A stretch of 64,000 nucleotides of DNA from Trichostrongylus colubriformis (taxonomy: Eukaryota > Nematoda > Chromadorea > Rhabditida > Trichostrongylidae), in the NCBI GenBank assembly GCA_963978905.1, contig OZ022259.1, positions 10,106,001 through 10,170,000 of the forward strand. The letters are read 5' to 3'. Each line of letters starts with the position of its first letter. The first letter of the stretch is position 1. The notes beneath the pieces were generated by a model. That model was not told where the DNA came from, did no database searches, and saw nothing but the letters and a program-made list of their open reading frames with translations. The position numbers and the translations under genes were made by a program. Of this stretch, positions 12,201-22,567 are shown piece after piece.

Positions 12201-14953
12201 GAGCAAAGCACTACGGGATGGATAAACCATTTCTGCCCTTCTCCCCACCCTCCCAAGTATCCACACAGGTCTAAAACATTTCCACTGTTCAATTTTGAGT
12301 ATGCTCTCTGTAAGTCGGTGAATTTAGTCGCAGATTATGCAATTGCTACTCCAACAGGACTGGTACAGTCACCCACATATGGTTATACTTATTCTTTCCC
12401 TCCGCAGCCACCATTCGTTATGGTCAACACACCACAGGTCTTTTTCTTTTTCTTTTTTTTAGCTACTTGGTATACGAGTATGTTCAGGCTTATGTGTACA
12501 CACCCGGTTCACCTGTTCCACAGGCGATGATTTACCCTGTTGCTGCACCGGCTAACACCAATACTGAGCAGCAGCCTGCTAATGCAGGTGCAAATGGAGC
12601 AGGTACAAGTTCGCTCACATCTTGCTGACATGTTTCTTCAACTATTACTACAGCTATAGCTACCACTCCGGATGGTTCACCCACTCGCAACCAGGCATCT
12701 GCACCAAATGCTGAAGTGGTGGTGCCGGTGGCGGCAAAGCTGCCTGCGACACCACCCGCCACAGCTGCCAGTTCGTCGGTATCTGTAGTCACTGCACCAG
12801 TGCCCGTTCAACAGCCACAGCCTTGTATCCAGTATCCGGTGTATCTACAGCCACAGGGTCCACCTACTCCTGTACGTTCTCCAGTGTTTTTTCTTGATGT
12901 CTGTTATGTGAAGTGGCTTACACATCAAGGCAGTTTCAGGTAACTCCCACAGTCGTCGCGCACCCACGCGGTTCTCCTACAAACGTTTACAATTCGCACA
13001 TGCCTTCCGTCCCCTCAGGGCCGTATTTTTCTACTCCAGACGGTCATGGAGTTCCATACCAGCAGGTCTGAGTCTTCCCAGTTGCCATTTTTCAGTTGTC
13101 AATATGATCCATTGTTAAGACGTTCTATGTTAAGACGTTCTACTACAACAACACGCCCATGGCAGCAGCCGGAGATGCAGCAAATATGCAAATGATGTAC
13201 GGTAATGGAGCCCCTCCAGCTGCTGCACCGGTGTACGGTGCTGCTGAATACACGTCTCCACCAACTCAACAGCTGCCTCACGATTCACCTCCGATCGCTC
13301 AGGGTATCTTTACCCCATCACCTCATCATGGAGGCACTCCACAGGTGGTTAATGAGGTATAAGTATTTGTAGAACAGTGTTTGTTTCGCACTCATTTTGT
13401 GGAATATGAGCAGCAGTTTGTACAACCCTGTGAAGGGGTTGTGGTTGCTCTGAAACTCTTTTGGCAAAGGAATGTGGGTGCAGATCGCCGTACAAAACAT
13501 CGTTCGCGTTTACCTCTGTGAAGGTCTGCTCTCTCTAACAGAGAAGTGTTTGTCACTGCAACATCCGGGTCAATGTGGCAAGGGGGAGCGTAGGAAGAAT
13601 TCGCGGCTTGTCGGTTACAATTTTTTGCAAGTCTGGGAGAGCCACACCGCTAGAGGACACGCCCTTGGAACTGCTGACAACGCCGCTCGCCACGCTCTTT
13701 CCCTGAAAAGGTTTAGACAAATCAGGGAGAGGCCCAGACAGCTCGAGGACATGCCCCAACTGCAAGATCGATGCTGCCAGCCGGCAAGTCGCGCCTCCCC
13801 CCGTACCACATTGACCTCAAAATCTGTGGAAGCATGCTGCATGATTTAAATGTTGTGCGAATGGCTTTTGATTGTGCTGGTAGAGCTTGTAACTTTTCTT
13901 GTCACTTCCTGGACGAGTAATGAACTTTCGTTGTCATTTTGTACAGAGAAGATTCATGAACTCGTTCGCAAAGTACGCAAGGAAATAAGTAGTCAACAAG
14001 CATACTTTACGGTGCATGTCGTTTGTGTAGTATTTTAGGAGGGTTCTACCGACCCTTGGAACACTGGTTTGAAAAGAGAATTCGAAGACTCACCTTCAAA
14101 TAGAAAAGACAACCAGAGGAAGTCAATCATGTTCTGTGATGATGCTGTGAATGTGAAGGCAGCTTTGAAAGAGTCTTCAAGAGATCGTGCAGAGGGTCAG
14201 CCGGCGATACCAACAGAAGCAATGTGTGGCGACTGCAAATTTGATGCACAAGCTGGAATCAACAATCGCCTGTGTGCTTCGGGAAGAAATGCGACAAAAA
14301 GGCCACCAAGACGACAACGATCGGTTTGCGAATTTCTTTTTGCGTTGCATGTGCAAGGCTTAGAAGTGCTGTGAGAACAAAGCACGAATGTTGCATGCAT
14401 AGAGAGTTGCAATGTTGAATAACATTAAAAAGTATTTTTCATTCTACCGTAAAGCTGGTCATAACAGTTTGTGGCGCGGCGAGGGTCAGTGTGGCAACGC
14501 CCACGGCGTCTTCGCCATGTTCGTGGTGGCTAATATTCCTATTCTTTCATACCACTAAACCTTATCATCGTATTTATTGAAAGCCACAACTTGTGGTAGC
14601 TGTTTGTAGGTTCAAAAAAAAGCATAACTGCGTGCTGGCTTCAGCAACTCATTTCAAATATTGTGATTCCATCATATCGAGAGCACCAGGTTCAAAGTAG
14701 CATATTAAAGTCAAAATTGTTCTCGAAATTACAGGGAGGGCGTTTCGTGCGCGCAGCTCCGCGTGCTGTCATGTCGTTAAATGGTCAGTTCCAGTCAATG
14801 CGTGTATCGAACGACCATCCAAAGAGTAAGTTCATGCATTGCTCGCCGTCTCAGTAGTGGAGTTCTCCTCACAGATTTTCGGTTTTCACTCCAGACTCGC
14901 CGAGTGAGACCCTTCGTGCGCAGACGACACCGCCTGAATCTCCGCAGTTTTGA
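9273..14953 (+). CDS. daz-1: DAZ/BOULE family RNA-binding protein
   Basis: This is the single-RRM germline translational regulator of the DAZ/BOULE family; in C. elegans daz-1 is required for female meiosis. My exons are 9273-9413, 11673-11819, 11926-12007, 12334-12437, 12488-12602, 12654-12871, 12940-13065, 13120-13356, 13949-13972, 14039-14323, 14735-14825 and 14895-14953 (TGA). They encode about 542 residues, compared with about 500 in C. elegans. The RRM spans roughly residues 38-120, with RNP2 HRVFVGGFP and RNP1 KGYGFITF at residues 77-84, followed by the family-typical GRKLNLGPALRR. The rest is a long Pro/Ala/Gln-rich region and a basic tail ending PPESPQF. The ATG at 9273 sits directly after TTTTTGCAG, so it is either trans-spliced or preceded by a further exon. 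The join at 13356-13949 and the 24-base exon are the weakest parts. Intron 1 is 2.3 kb and carries two MITEs. An AATAAA lies at 15595. Confidence 0.88.
9631..9868. repeat. MITE, 'GGGTCAAATAAAGTCG' family, in daz-1 intron 1
   Basis: The left end GGGTCAAATAAAGTCG plus a G-run pairs with the right end, a C-run followed by CGACTTTATTTGACCC. Interior arms (GAGACGCAACTTTGCGTCAA; TTTGACGTGGGTGAAACGTC) are also inverted. Confidence 0.85.
10050..10840. repeat. Cluster of AT-rich inverted-repeat elements in daz-1 intron 1
   Basis: The segment is full of GCGGAATTGCGGAATT-like and CTGCAATTCTGCAATTCC-like motifs. One element appears to run from TAAGCTGTGTTCACCG (10647) to CTGTGAACACAGCCTAA (~10837). Another uses GAACGCTGCCTAGGC-type ends between ~10060 and ~10470. 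The exact boundaries are uncertain. Confidence 0.5.
11105..11322. repeat. MITE, second GGGTCAAATAAAGTCG copy in daz-1 intron 1
   Basis: The ends GGGCCAAATAAGGTCG and a C-run plus CGACTTTATTTGACCCC form the terminal inverted repeat. The interior AAAGCTTCTTTCCCTCCCCA pairs with GGGAGGGAAAGGAGCTTTGA. Confidence 0.85.
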
Positions 14954-15951
14954 ACGTGAAGGGGTCATCCTACAATTTTCCTTAGGCGCCTTTTAGCATA
15001 GCTCATAGTTAATTTCACCACGTCTAGTGTAATAGATTTAGAAGTAGTAGTAATAGTATTTTTACCACTGTATGCATTTTCGTCGATCGTTACAGATTTT
15101 ATCAACCTACTGTCACCACAGTATTATCGTTTTGTAAATCGATCGAGTATATGTTTCGAATTGTCAGTCTTCGTAGTGGCTGATTTGCACTTCTTCTACT
15201 TGTATAATCATCGCTTATAGATTTATCACAGTACTCGGCACTTTTCCTTATCAACGCTTTCTACTCAGATATTTTTTTTATATATTATGCTTTTTGAATT
15301 CGTACCTTATTTTTATATAAGATTTCCTCTTTTCATTCTGCCCCATCACCCGAGTTGAGTAAGCCTTCTGAGGCTACCGTTTTTGTCAGGTCATCAGTGC
15401 GATTCTCCCCTAGCGTCGGTGGTTAGCAGCCGTCGTTCGACCCAGTTCTTATCGTTGACTTGTACCATATTTATGCGAGGTTTATCTGCGTCTATGAGAT
15501 TCGCCTTGCTCGAAGCCGAACGCACTGTAGATTCTCCTTTATATTCTCTTTTAGAGCATTGTTAGATAACATTAATAATAGGTAAGTAATAGGTAATAAA
15601 GGTTATGCTTGAGTTGTTCGACCAAGATGGGATTCGATATTACTTGTCTATAAAACAACTTGCTCGAAGAATTACAACAAGGATTTGGAGGAGCTATGTA
15701 GAATCCTGTTCACTTTCACACAGCAGTCCTAGTACAAGTAGTGTCTGCAACTTCCGATAAAGACATTCCTGGCGGTGATGATCGATAATCTATATGGCGA
15801 TGTCTGAGATCCTTGGCTACTTGAGTATCCAAAGCTATTGAGGTGCGATGTAAAACAGGGATAGAGAGCTTCACGGGATATATCGCATGCTTAGACTTAG
15901 GATACGTGCAAGGTATCCGAGAAAAGCTTAGTGAGCGCCGTATCCCTTATA

Positions 15952-16849
15952 TTAAAGGAACCGGAATGGGGTCCGAAACAAGAGGAAGATGCAAAGAAAT
16001 GAGCATTTTATAATGAATACTCAACGTTAGAAGCGATAATAGGCGAAAAAACCCGGACTCAAATGCGCGACGCTGCGGTGTGTATTCGCATCCCATTCGC
16101 ATCAGCGCATCCATTCCGAGTTGTCCGCTGTAGGAGACGGGCCGTGGGCCAACGTTAGTTGTAGCACCTGACTCCCAGCGCAGTGGAGTGACCATTCCCA
16201 ACTACATTAGCATTCATGTAAGTACATCTAGAAACATATAAGAAAGAACTAAGTAAAAGGTAAAGGAAAAAACAAATTTATAAGAGAAACATCTTCTTTT
16301 GACACCATGCCAAGTCGTCAAATTGGCGAGTTTGTGCAATGGCGGCCACTTAAACTCGTCCACTCCACGTTTGTTCTACCGCAAGCCAAAATTACCCCCT
16401 TCTGGTGACTTTAAAGACACCGGAAGGGGTAATTTTGGCCAACGGTAGAACAGGTAGTGCGAAGGAGTTTAAGTGGCCGCCATTGCACAAACTCGCCGAT
16501 TTGACGCCTTGGCATGGTGCCAAGAGGAGATGTTTCTATTATAAATTGTTTTTTTTCTTTTACTTTTTTTCTTTGTTCTTTCTTATATTGTTTCTAGAGG
16601 TCCTTAGATGAATGCTAATGTAGTTAGGAGTGGCCGCTCCACTGCGCCGGGAGTCAGGTACTGCAACTAACGTTGGCCCGCGGCCTGTCTCCTACACCGG
16701 ACAACTCGGAAAGTCAGTGTGTTGATGCGAATGGGATGCGAATACACACCGCAGCGTCGCGCTTTTGAATCCGACCTTGAGTGTTCGTTACGAAACGCTC
16801 ATTTCTTTGCATCTTCCTCTTGTTTCGAACCCCTTCCGGTTCCTTTAAA
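15952..16849. repeat. ~900-bp near-palindrome: two TTAA-type MITE units head to head
   Basis: The left arm (15952-~16409) starts TTAAAGGAACCGG and the right arm (~16411-16849) ends CCGGTTCCTTTAA. Each arm carries the same landmarks in mirror order: AGAGGAAGATGCAAAGAAAT, GGGCCGTGGGCCAACGTTAG, ACTACATTAGCATTCATGTA and CCATTGCACAAACTCGCC. The centre reads GGTGACTTTAAAGACACC. Each arm equals the single unit at 1277-1739. Mismatches between the arms show that they have diverged since duplication. Confidence 0.85.
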
Positions 16850-17374
16850 GGCACCGTGAGTGGGGCTCAAATCGTCCCACGCTCTCGGAGCAGTCATCGA
16901 AGCAGCCACTGAATTGTGAGAACTAGTGCAGGCTTTGCGCTTCTAGATTCTTAGGACAAAATAGGAAAGCAACTCAAAGGCATCGGAAGTGATCACGTAA
17001 ATAGAGCAGATTGTGATGTTGAAACTAGGAGTGATCAGCAGTAAAACAATAGGGAAAGAACGATATGGAACGGCGAGAAAACCGAGGAATAAGAACCCGA
17101 AAACCCCCTTTTCTCTCGCACCTCTCTGCGTCATTAGCTGGGGGTAGAGTGCAGATGGGCGAAGAGACTGAATCAGCCAGCCTCGAACGTTGTCCTGTCT
17201 TCGCTTTGATGAACTGCAGTTCGACACGCCGTGCTGCGGAATAGTGATAAGACCCCAAACAGCGCTTTTTCAATGCGAGTTTCGCTACACATTACCTCTT
17301 CTGAAGTGGAAGTTTGTTTCCAGAGAACACATACTCTCAGTCCTCATTTTCTCCTTGTCCCTGCCGGTGTCTTC
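16845..17374. repeat. TTAA-type element, second family
   Basis: It begins TTTAAAGGCACCGTGAG directly at the end of the palindrome and ends near CCGGTGTCTTCAAG. The interior (AAGACCCCAAACAGCGCTTT, ACCTCTTCTGAAGTGGAA) matches in reverse orientation the copies near 36586 and 59245, and in the same orientation the copy near 37130. Confidence 0.6.
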
Positions 17375-17637
17375 AAGAAAAACTGATTCTAGAAAAATCC
17401 TTGCGAAGGTTTGCAAGAAATATGCGAAAGATCAAATAATCCAGTGATCTAATGAACATAATAATAAATCGTGGAAGGGAAGGAAAGCGTGTTTTACACT
17501 GTCCTCTGTAAACAAACATTTGAACTCGGAGAAGGACATTCCTGCTATGTATAAAATGCTTAGCCTGTCTGTGCGCCTGTCCCTCCGTCCCTTAGTCCGT
17601 CTGTCATGAAATTAGGTATTATAAGAAACGACCTGTG

Positions 17638-17900
17638 GAGATGGGAACAAGTGTGGTATGGCTAGGGCATGGGTCAAGAAATAAGGATCACACATGGACC
17701 AAGTTACGTTCCGCCCACGGTGGGCGGAACGTGCACTGTATGTCCCGTTCTCAGGGGGAATGGGAACAAGTTTGGGATGGGTAGGGCATGGAACAAGAAG
17801 TAAAGACCACACATGGACCAACTTGAGCTCCTCCCACTGTTGGCGGGACGTGCACTGAAATACACTGTCCCTGAGAAGAGAATAATTTCGATCGACCTAC
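17638..17900. repeat. Two-unit repeat with CCGCCCACGGTGGGCGG core
   Basis: The segments starting near 17638 (GAGATGGGAACAAGTGTGGT) and 17758 (GAATGGGAACAAGTTTGGGA) repeat at ~120 bp spacing, both with a GGTAGGGCATGG-like and an ACACATGGACCAA motif. The GC palindrome recurs in the array at 54900-55900. Confidence 0.6.
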
Positions 17901-18589
17901 TGACGCACATGTTGTTTCGCGCTCAGTAGTGTACGCCAGCTAGTAATATATGGCGAGGATAGCGTTGAAAAACGCGGCTATGAAGAGCTACTAAGATTCC
18001 TGCACGCTTCACCTCCGCATGTTTCAGGCAGACAGACGCCACTGTCATTTGATGTCGCGTGACGAATTCGATTTCGTTCATGATGATGTCAAAAAAGTGA
18101 AACGGCATACAGCAACAATATGTATGAAGAAGAATGAGCGATAGAGTGAGAAAAATCTTCGTAATGAAAATCACTGAATTCACACTTAACGTCTTTGAAT
18201 GACGTCATTTTGGAACTTCAACAGATAGCCGTATCTGCACACATGACTGTTCTTAACAGAAATTAAGTTACAATGACCTTGTGTATTCCATTTGTCAAGT
18301 ACAAACTTGATCTTTAATTTATGAGACAGACTGTCAATTAATGCTTGCAGTGGGAGTCAAATGAATATAGTTTAAATTTCAGGATGAGATGATCTCCTCC
18401 TCACTCGTTCCGAAAGCATCTGCATTTTATCCTAGCAGAACCAGCTAGGTCGTGAAATCGGCAAGTATAACTAAGCCAACAATTTGTATTCAAACAGGCA
18501 AGAATTCAACAGAAACATAACAAAGTGTTAAAATGCAAAAACACAACAAGGAGCAACAAGTATGAGTAACAATATACTAGAAACAAAAA

Positions 18590-20946
18590 CTAGGACTCCT
18601 CAGTTGTTGCACTGTCGAGCCTTTCCTTTCTCTCTTTCTTCGTAACAGTCTTATAACCGTCCTCTTTATCCCATTGTGCGACGATATTAATTCTAAACTC
18701 AGCCAACTTGTGATCGAACAGTTTGAGCATCTGAAAAGGGCAACAATACTAGAAAAAAAGCATCACGGGCAAACATTAATGCATACAAGACCTCCAGAGA
18801 AATCGCTTGTCGACAAATCTACTGATCAGATTACGAACTAGTTTGACTTATATTGAAATGAAATCACTACACCCCAGTCGCAGCTCACGGATATTGTAAA
18901 GTTTGATTGATGTATGAAGAGGCAGCACACAGAGCTATAGCAACGCGATATTAGCAAATGAACAGTAAAGGAAAATAATGGCAGTATTCATAGAGAATTT
19001 TTTTCCTTAACTGACTTGTATATTGGTTGACTAGCGTAATAGCGTAAGCAGTCACCTTCGCTTGCTCTGCTGTGAGAGGTTCTCCTTCTTTACAAATGTC
19101 GTAATCTTGATACAAAACTATTGCGCCTGAAAAAGAAGATTTCAGAGATACAAAAGATAATAACAACGTAAAATGAAAAATTTGGGTGTGTGTCATTAGG
19201 ACAGGAAACCCGCGTTGCGGCGTTCATGTGTGACGCGATGAGTGCGAGCTAGGGGTATCATACATAGAAGCTGGGCCCTAAAACGGCACCCTACGCCCTA
19301 TTTCCAGGGCAATTGCTCCAGTACCAAGCTAATACGGCGCTACTGATTTGTATATACCTGAAAATGAATACCGTTCAAACCGAACTGCCTGAAATGGAAA
19401 AGCTAATCCTACTTTTATGATATAGGCCTTCGAAAAAGCAACTGAAAAAGCATAACTGATTAACAGATGATAACTTCTAGCATCTACTGCGTAATGAAAT
19501 ATTGGAACGCCAGAATGTGGTTGAGTCATTGAAAACAAAGACTGTGTTTTTAATGACTCAGAGGCTCTGTTCAAGTAGGCACCTATGAAGGAAGCGTGGT
19601 CAAACCTTTATCGAGCTTCGTTGGTAGCCCCAGTTTTCGAAGTTGAGGCTCCATTGAGAATGCGAACTGGGGAAGGGGGCCCTCTGGCACCGTTATCGTT
19701 TCTCGAGGAATGTGACCAGCTCGAGCAAAGTCAGGCGTGGATAGTTCCTTGAGAATACTAAAAACAGTATAACATTCAGACAGTATAACAACAGTGTAAC
19801 ATTCAGAGACTATAAAAAGACCTAGAAAAGGAAATGGGGGCAGATGAAATACCGACATCCTCAGAAGAAAACTCTGGGTAGGTGATTCAACACAAAATTT
19901 CGAACCAAATTTTCATTAGGAGCACATATTACCTGTTTACTTTAGCTCTCGATAACAAGGTGAACATAAGCCCGCACTGCCCTTGCAACCGTTGACTTAC
20001 CTAAAGCTGAATGATTAACCTGCACTTTGCATGAAACTCTGTATGACGAACCTTATAAAGCTCAGGGGCATACTCGGAGGATGCGTCCTTTCCTAGTGCT
20101 ATAGCCATTACGTTGTTCTTACCGAAGAAAAATCTGCTGTTGGATTTGAATCGCTGCCGTACCTCAAATATACTGCATTCTCCATTTAAACTACATCTTT
20201 TAAGTCATGCTCGTAACCAGTATCGATATTAGGGACAACACTAATAATTAAATAAATGATAGTTACACGAAAAGACAGCGCGAATTAATACCTGTATAAA
20301 ATGCGTGCTTCTCATATCCTCTATGGTGAAAACAAACAAATGCTTATACTTATCGACAGAGTGCCGAATCTGGAACAAATATTATTGGATATTCTTGAAT
20401 AATCTGCTATTGTAATGATCAAGGATGCTTTCGTTTTTGTTCTTGCATTTTCATGGTAGCTGTTGGAGGAGAGAAAGGGCCAAGAACTCCCGATTTGGGT
20501 GTTATATACCACTGCAAAGGACTACATAGTAATTTACCAAACATCAGTTGAGAGCAAACAAAGAAACCCACGATGATAGAGACCATTTTGAAATTGGAGG
20601 AACAATTAATCAAATGCAAGCTAGCTGCGGAAGAACTACTTTCGATGCAGGGAATGAAAAGACCCAAAAAACGGCTTCTGAGTTAGCTTCAACCAGTGGA
20701 ATAAGGTGCATAGTAAAGAGTACCTCTTTGACGAGCGCCTCCTTTACCTCACGAGTCTTCTTCTTCACCTTTGTTAAAGAAACTGAAACAGTGGTGTGTA
20801 AGAACATGAGCAAAACCATCAAACAAAAGAGAAGTAATTCGTATTTGGCGAGTTGTCTCAAGATATCAATACGGTTAAAAATAAACAAAGAGGACAAGTT
20901 ATTTGAGCAGAGTCGTACCTTCCTTATCTCTTTTTGAACGTGGCAT
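18590..20946 (-). CDS. mrto4: MRTO4-type ribosome assembly factor (60S, P0-like)
   Basis: Eight exons splice in phase on the minus strand: 20946-20919, 20782-20724, 20369-20292, 20162-20052, 20000-19933, 19757-19606, 19126-19056 and 18730-18590 (TAG). They give 708 bases and 235 residues; human MRTO4 has 239. The start MPRSKRDKE|VSLTK matches the basic N-terminus of the family. Other landmarks are SVDKYKHLFVFTIEDMR, RFFFGKNNVMAIALGK, DFARAGHIPRETITV, SMEPQLRKLGLPTKLDKG, DYDICKEGEPLTAEQAK and LKLFDHKLAEF. MRTO4/Mrt4 resembles ribosomal protein P0 and occupies the P0 site on pre-60S particles in the nucleolus before exchange; this role is known for the family, not seen here. The ATG lies only 122 bp after the stop of an upstream gene on the same strand, and a CTAG eight bases before it could be a spliced-leader acceptor. 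Confidence 0.93.
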
Positions 20947-21068
20947 ATCCTTCTAGATGAGGCTTCGGTTCTAAACATTTGTGAATCCCACACATACCAA
21001 AAACTTTTTGGGAAGCACGACAATAACAGGAGGAAGAGAAGAACGACAAAGACCACTGATCAAAGATT

Positions 21069-21769
21069 TCAAAGGTCTAGATAGTACTTTCCTGAAAGAA
21101 AAAGAATTGTTACAAAAGCTTACGTACAATATTTCCAAGAAGTTTGGCATGGCTTTGTTGCTCGCGGCTGCGGTGCGGTCTTCGCGACAGGGCACGGTAT
21201 TCCAGAGTGATTTTATATATATGTGTGAACATATGAGCTATAAATACGGCTCGGGGCTCCTCTCCATATGGAGGCTGATTGCGGGAGAAGTTCAAGTAAC
21301 CACTTGTTGTAGGTATTTTCTTCATCTGACGCCTCATCATGCATAGCATTGAAGGTATCAGAAGGTAAACACCTTGTCGTATTTCCTTCGTGAAGATATT
21401 CTCTCGTAGTTCATTTTCTCGAGGGAAACTGGCTTCGAACTCTCTTTCAAGCTTGTCATGTAGGTCCTGTGTCCACACGAATCTAACTCTTAAGCTACTC
21501 TTTACGATGAATAAAGTTGCACAATAATTGAACAGAAGCAGTGAAAAGGGTCAGTGTGATACCAGGCCTAACAACAGATAACAAAACAAAAAACAAACTC
21601 ATACGCTCTAGAGTTGATATTAGCAATTAAAGATTATTGACGTGATTATCCAAATGGTTATGAACATTGGAACTGTGGTTAATATCCATTCCATGGATTC
21701 CTAAATTACATGTGAGAGATCATCTTCCCAATCCAGATAAGGAGCGATCGAGCCGCAGGTACTACTCAT
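21069..21769 (-). CDS. Small unrecognised protein, likely first gene of a two-gene operon
   Basis: A tentative model uses exons 21769-21710, 21499-21373, 21237-21124 and 21091-21069 (TGA), 324 bases and 107 residues, with phases matching throughout. It starts MSSTCGSIAPYLDWEDDLSH. The best coding stretch is WTQDLHDKLEREFEASFPRE...LRENIFTKEIRQ, an amphipathic helical segment that loosely resembles homeodomain helices 1-2, but the WFxN helix-3 signature is absent. The third exon is the least certain: an alternative acceptor near 21319 gives another open frame. The last intron is only 32 bases, although both of its ends are consensus. Function is unknown. Its position 122 bp upstream of the MRTO4 homologue, same strand, suggests co-transcription. 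Confidence 0.45.
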
Positions 21770-22096
21770 GTTCCTTCGCGGCGTGAGACAAAAGTATGAG
21801 ATTTCGAGAAACTATTTCAAATGCTTCATTGAATTTATTTTGCAGCTACGATAGCATACCTAATTCCATAAATGAAATTACCATACCATAAACCAATTTC
21901 AACGTAAATCAGATATAAATTCAAGTTAGTCGTGATTCTGGCGATAAGTACCTCATGAGAAATGTAGAGATGTCGTATTACCAATTTTGACCTTTGTTGG
22001 GTCATTCTACAACCCAGTTACACATTCCACGCTCTTGGAAGCAGGGCATGCCTGGGTCGTCATTACGGACTAGTGAGGTGATGCTTTGTATGCGAG

Positions 22097-22269
22097 GCCA
22101 CGTTCATACTTTGCGCCGGCAGGGCGCGGCTGCGTTTACAGGCAGCGAGGCAGAGTGGAACGGGAAGATGAAGAAACGACGCAAGCAGCAAGACAGGGTG
22201 GCATGGGCGGAGACGCAGAGACACGCAGACACACCCTGACGCCGGTGCCGCAAAGTATGAACGCGGTCT
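22097..22269. repeat. GC-rich MITE, 'CGTTCATACTTTGCGG' family
   Basis: The ends GGCCACGTTCATACTTTGCG and CGCAAAGTATGAACGCGGTC are inverted. The interior arms (GGCAGGGCGCGGCTGCGT; GCAGACACACCCTGACGCC) also pair. It lies between the CEP104-like gene and the small gene at 21069-21769. Confidence 0.8.
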
Positions 22270-22567
22270 AAGGACCCTCCTCGGCGGTTGCTTCCTAAGT
22301 CTGTGCCAAGTCTATAGCATTTCCGGCAGCAGAGTATGGAAAGAGACCAATGGATGTAGCAGTCGATGGCGATCCAGGCCGTTCCCATCATCCAGCGAAC
22401 GATGAGTTTCTATTGAGATCAAACACATTCGAATTTCCACATAATTTTCGGAAAAATTTTGTACGTACAACCACAAACACAGAGTAGCAATAAGATACCG
22501 TCGGTGAATATGACAATCGAGTGCACGGTTGCAAGCAACCAGAATGCATGCATACGCACGATAGGTC

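Larger units (their letters stand above)
14954..18589. other. daz-1 3' flank and repeat-rich intergenic DNA
   Basis: The first ~650 bp after the daz-1 stop may be its 3' untranslated region (AATAAA at 15595). The remainder holds the palindrome at 15952-16849, a TTAA-type element (16845-17374), and two ~118-bp units with the CCGCCCACGGTGGGCGG core near 17640-17860. No other exon chain is visible. Confidence 0.5.

Noticed and set aside
13357..13948. Possible extra daz-1 exons (for example the frame starting QQFVQPCEG, or one after CTAACAG at 13545)
   Set aside because: None joins both neighbours in phase, while a direct join 13356 to 13949 does. They remain possible alternative exons.
13973..14011. 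Longer version of the small daz-1 exon, ending at 14011
   Set aside because: It would leave a 27-base intron. Ending at 13972 with a GTACGC donor leaves a normal 66-base intron in the same phase.
21373..21499. Homeodomain in the small gene upstream of MRTO4
   Set aside because: The helix 1-2 resemblance (LHDKLEREFEAS) is suggestive, but no exon encodes the WFxN recognition helix.
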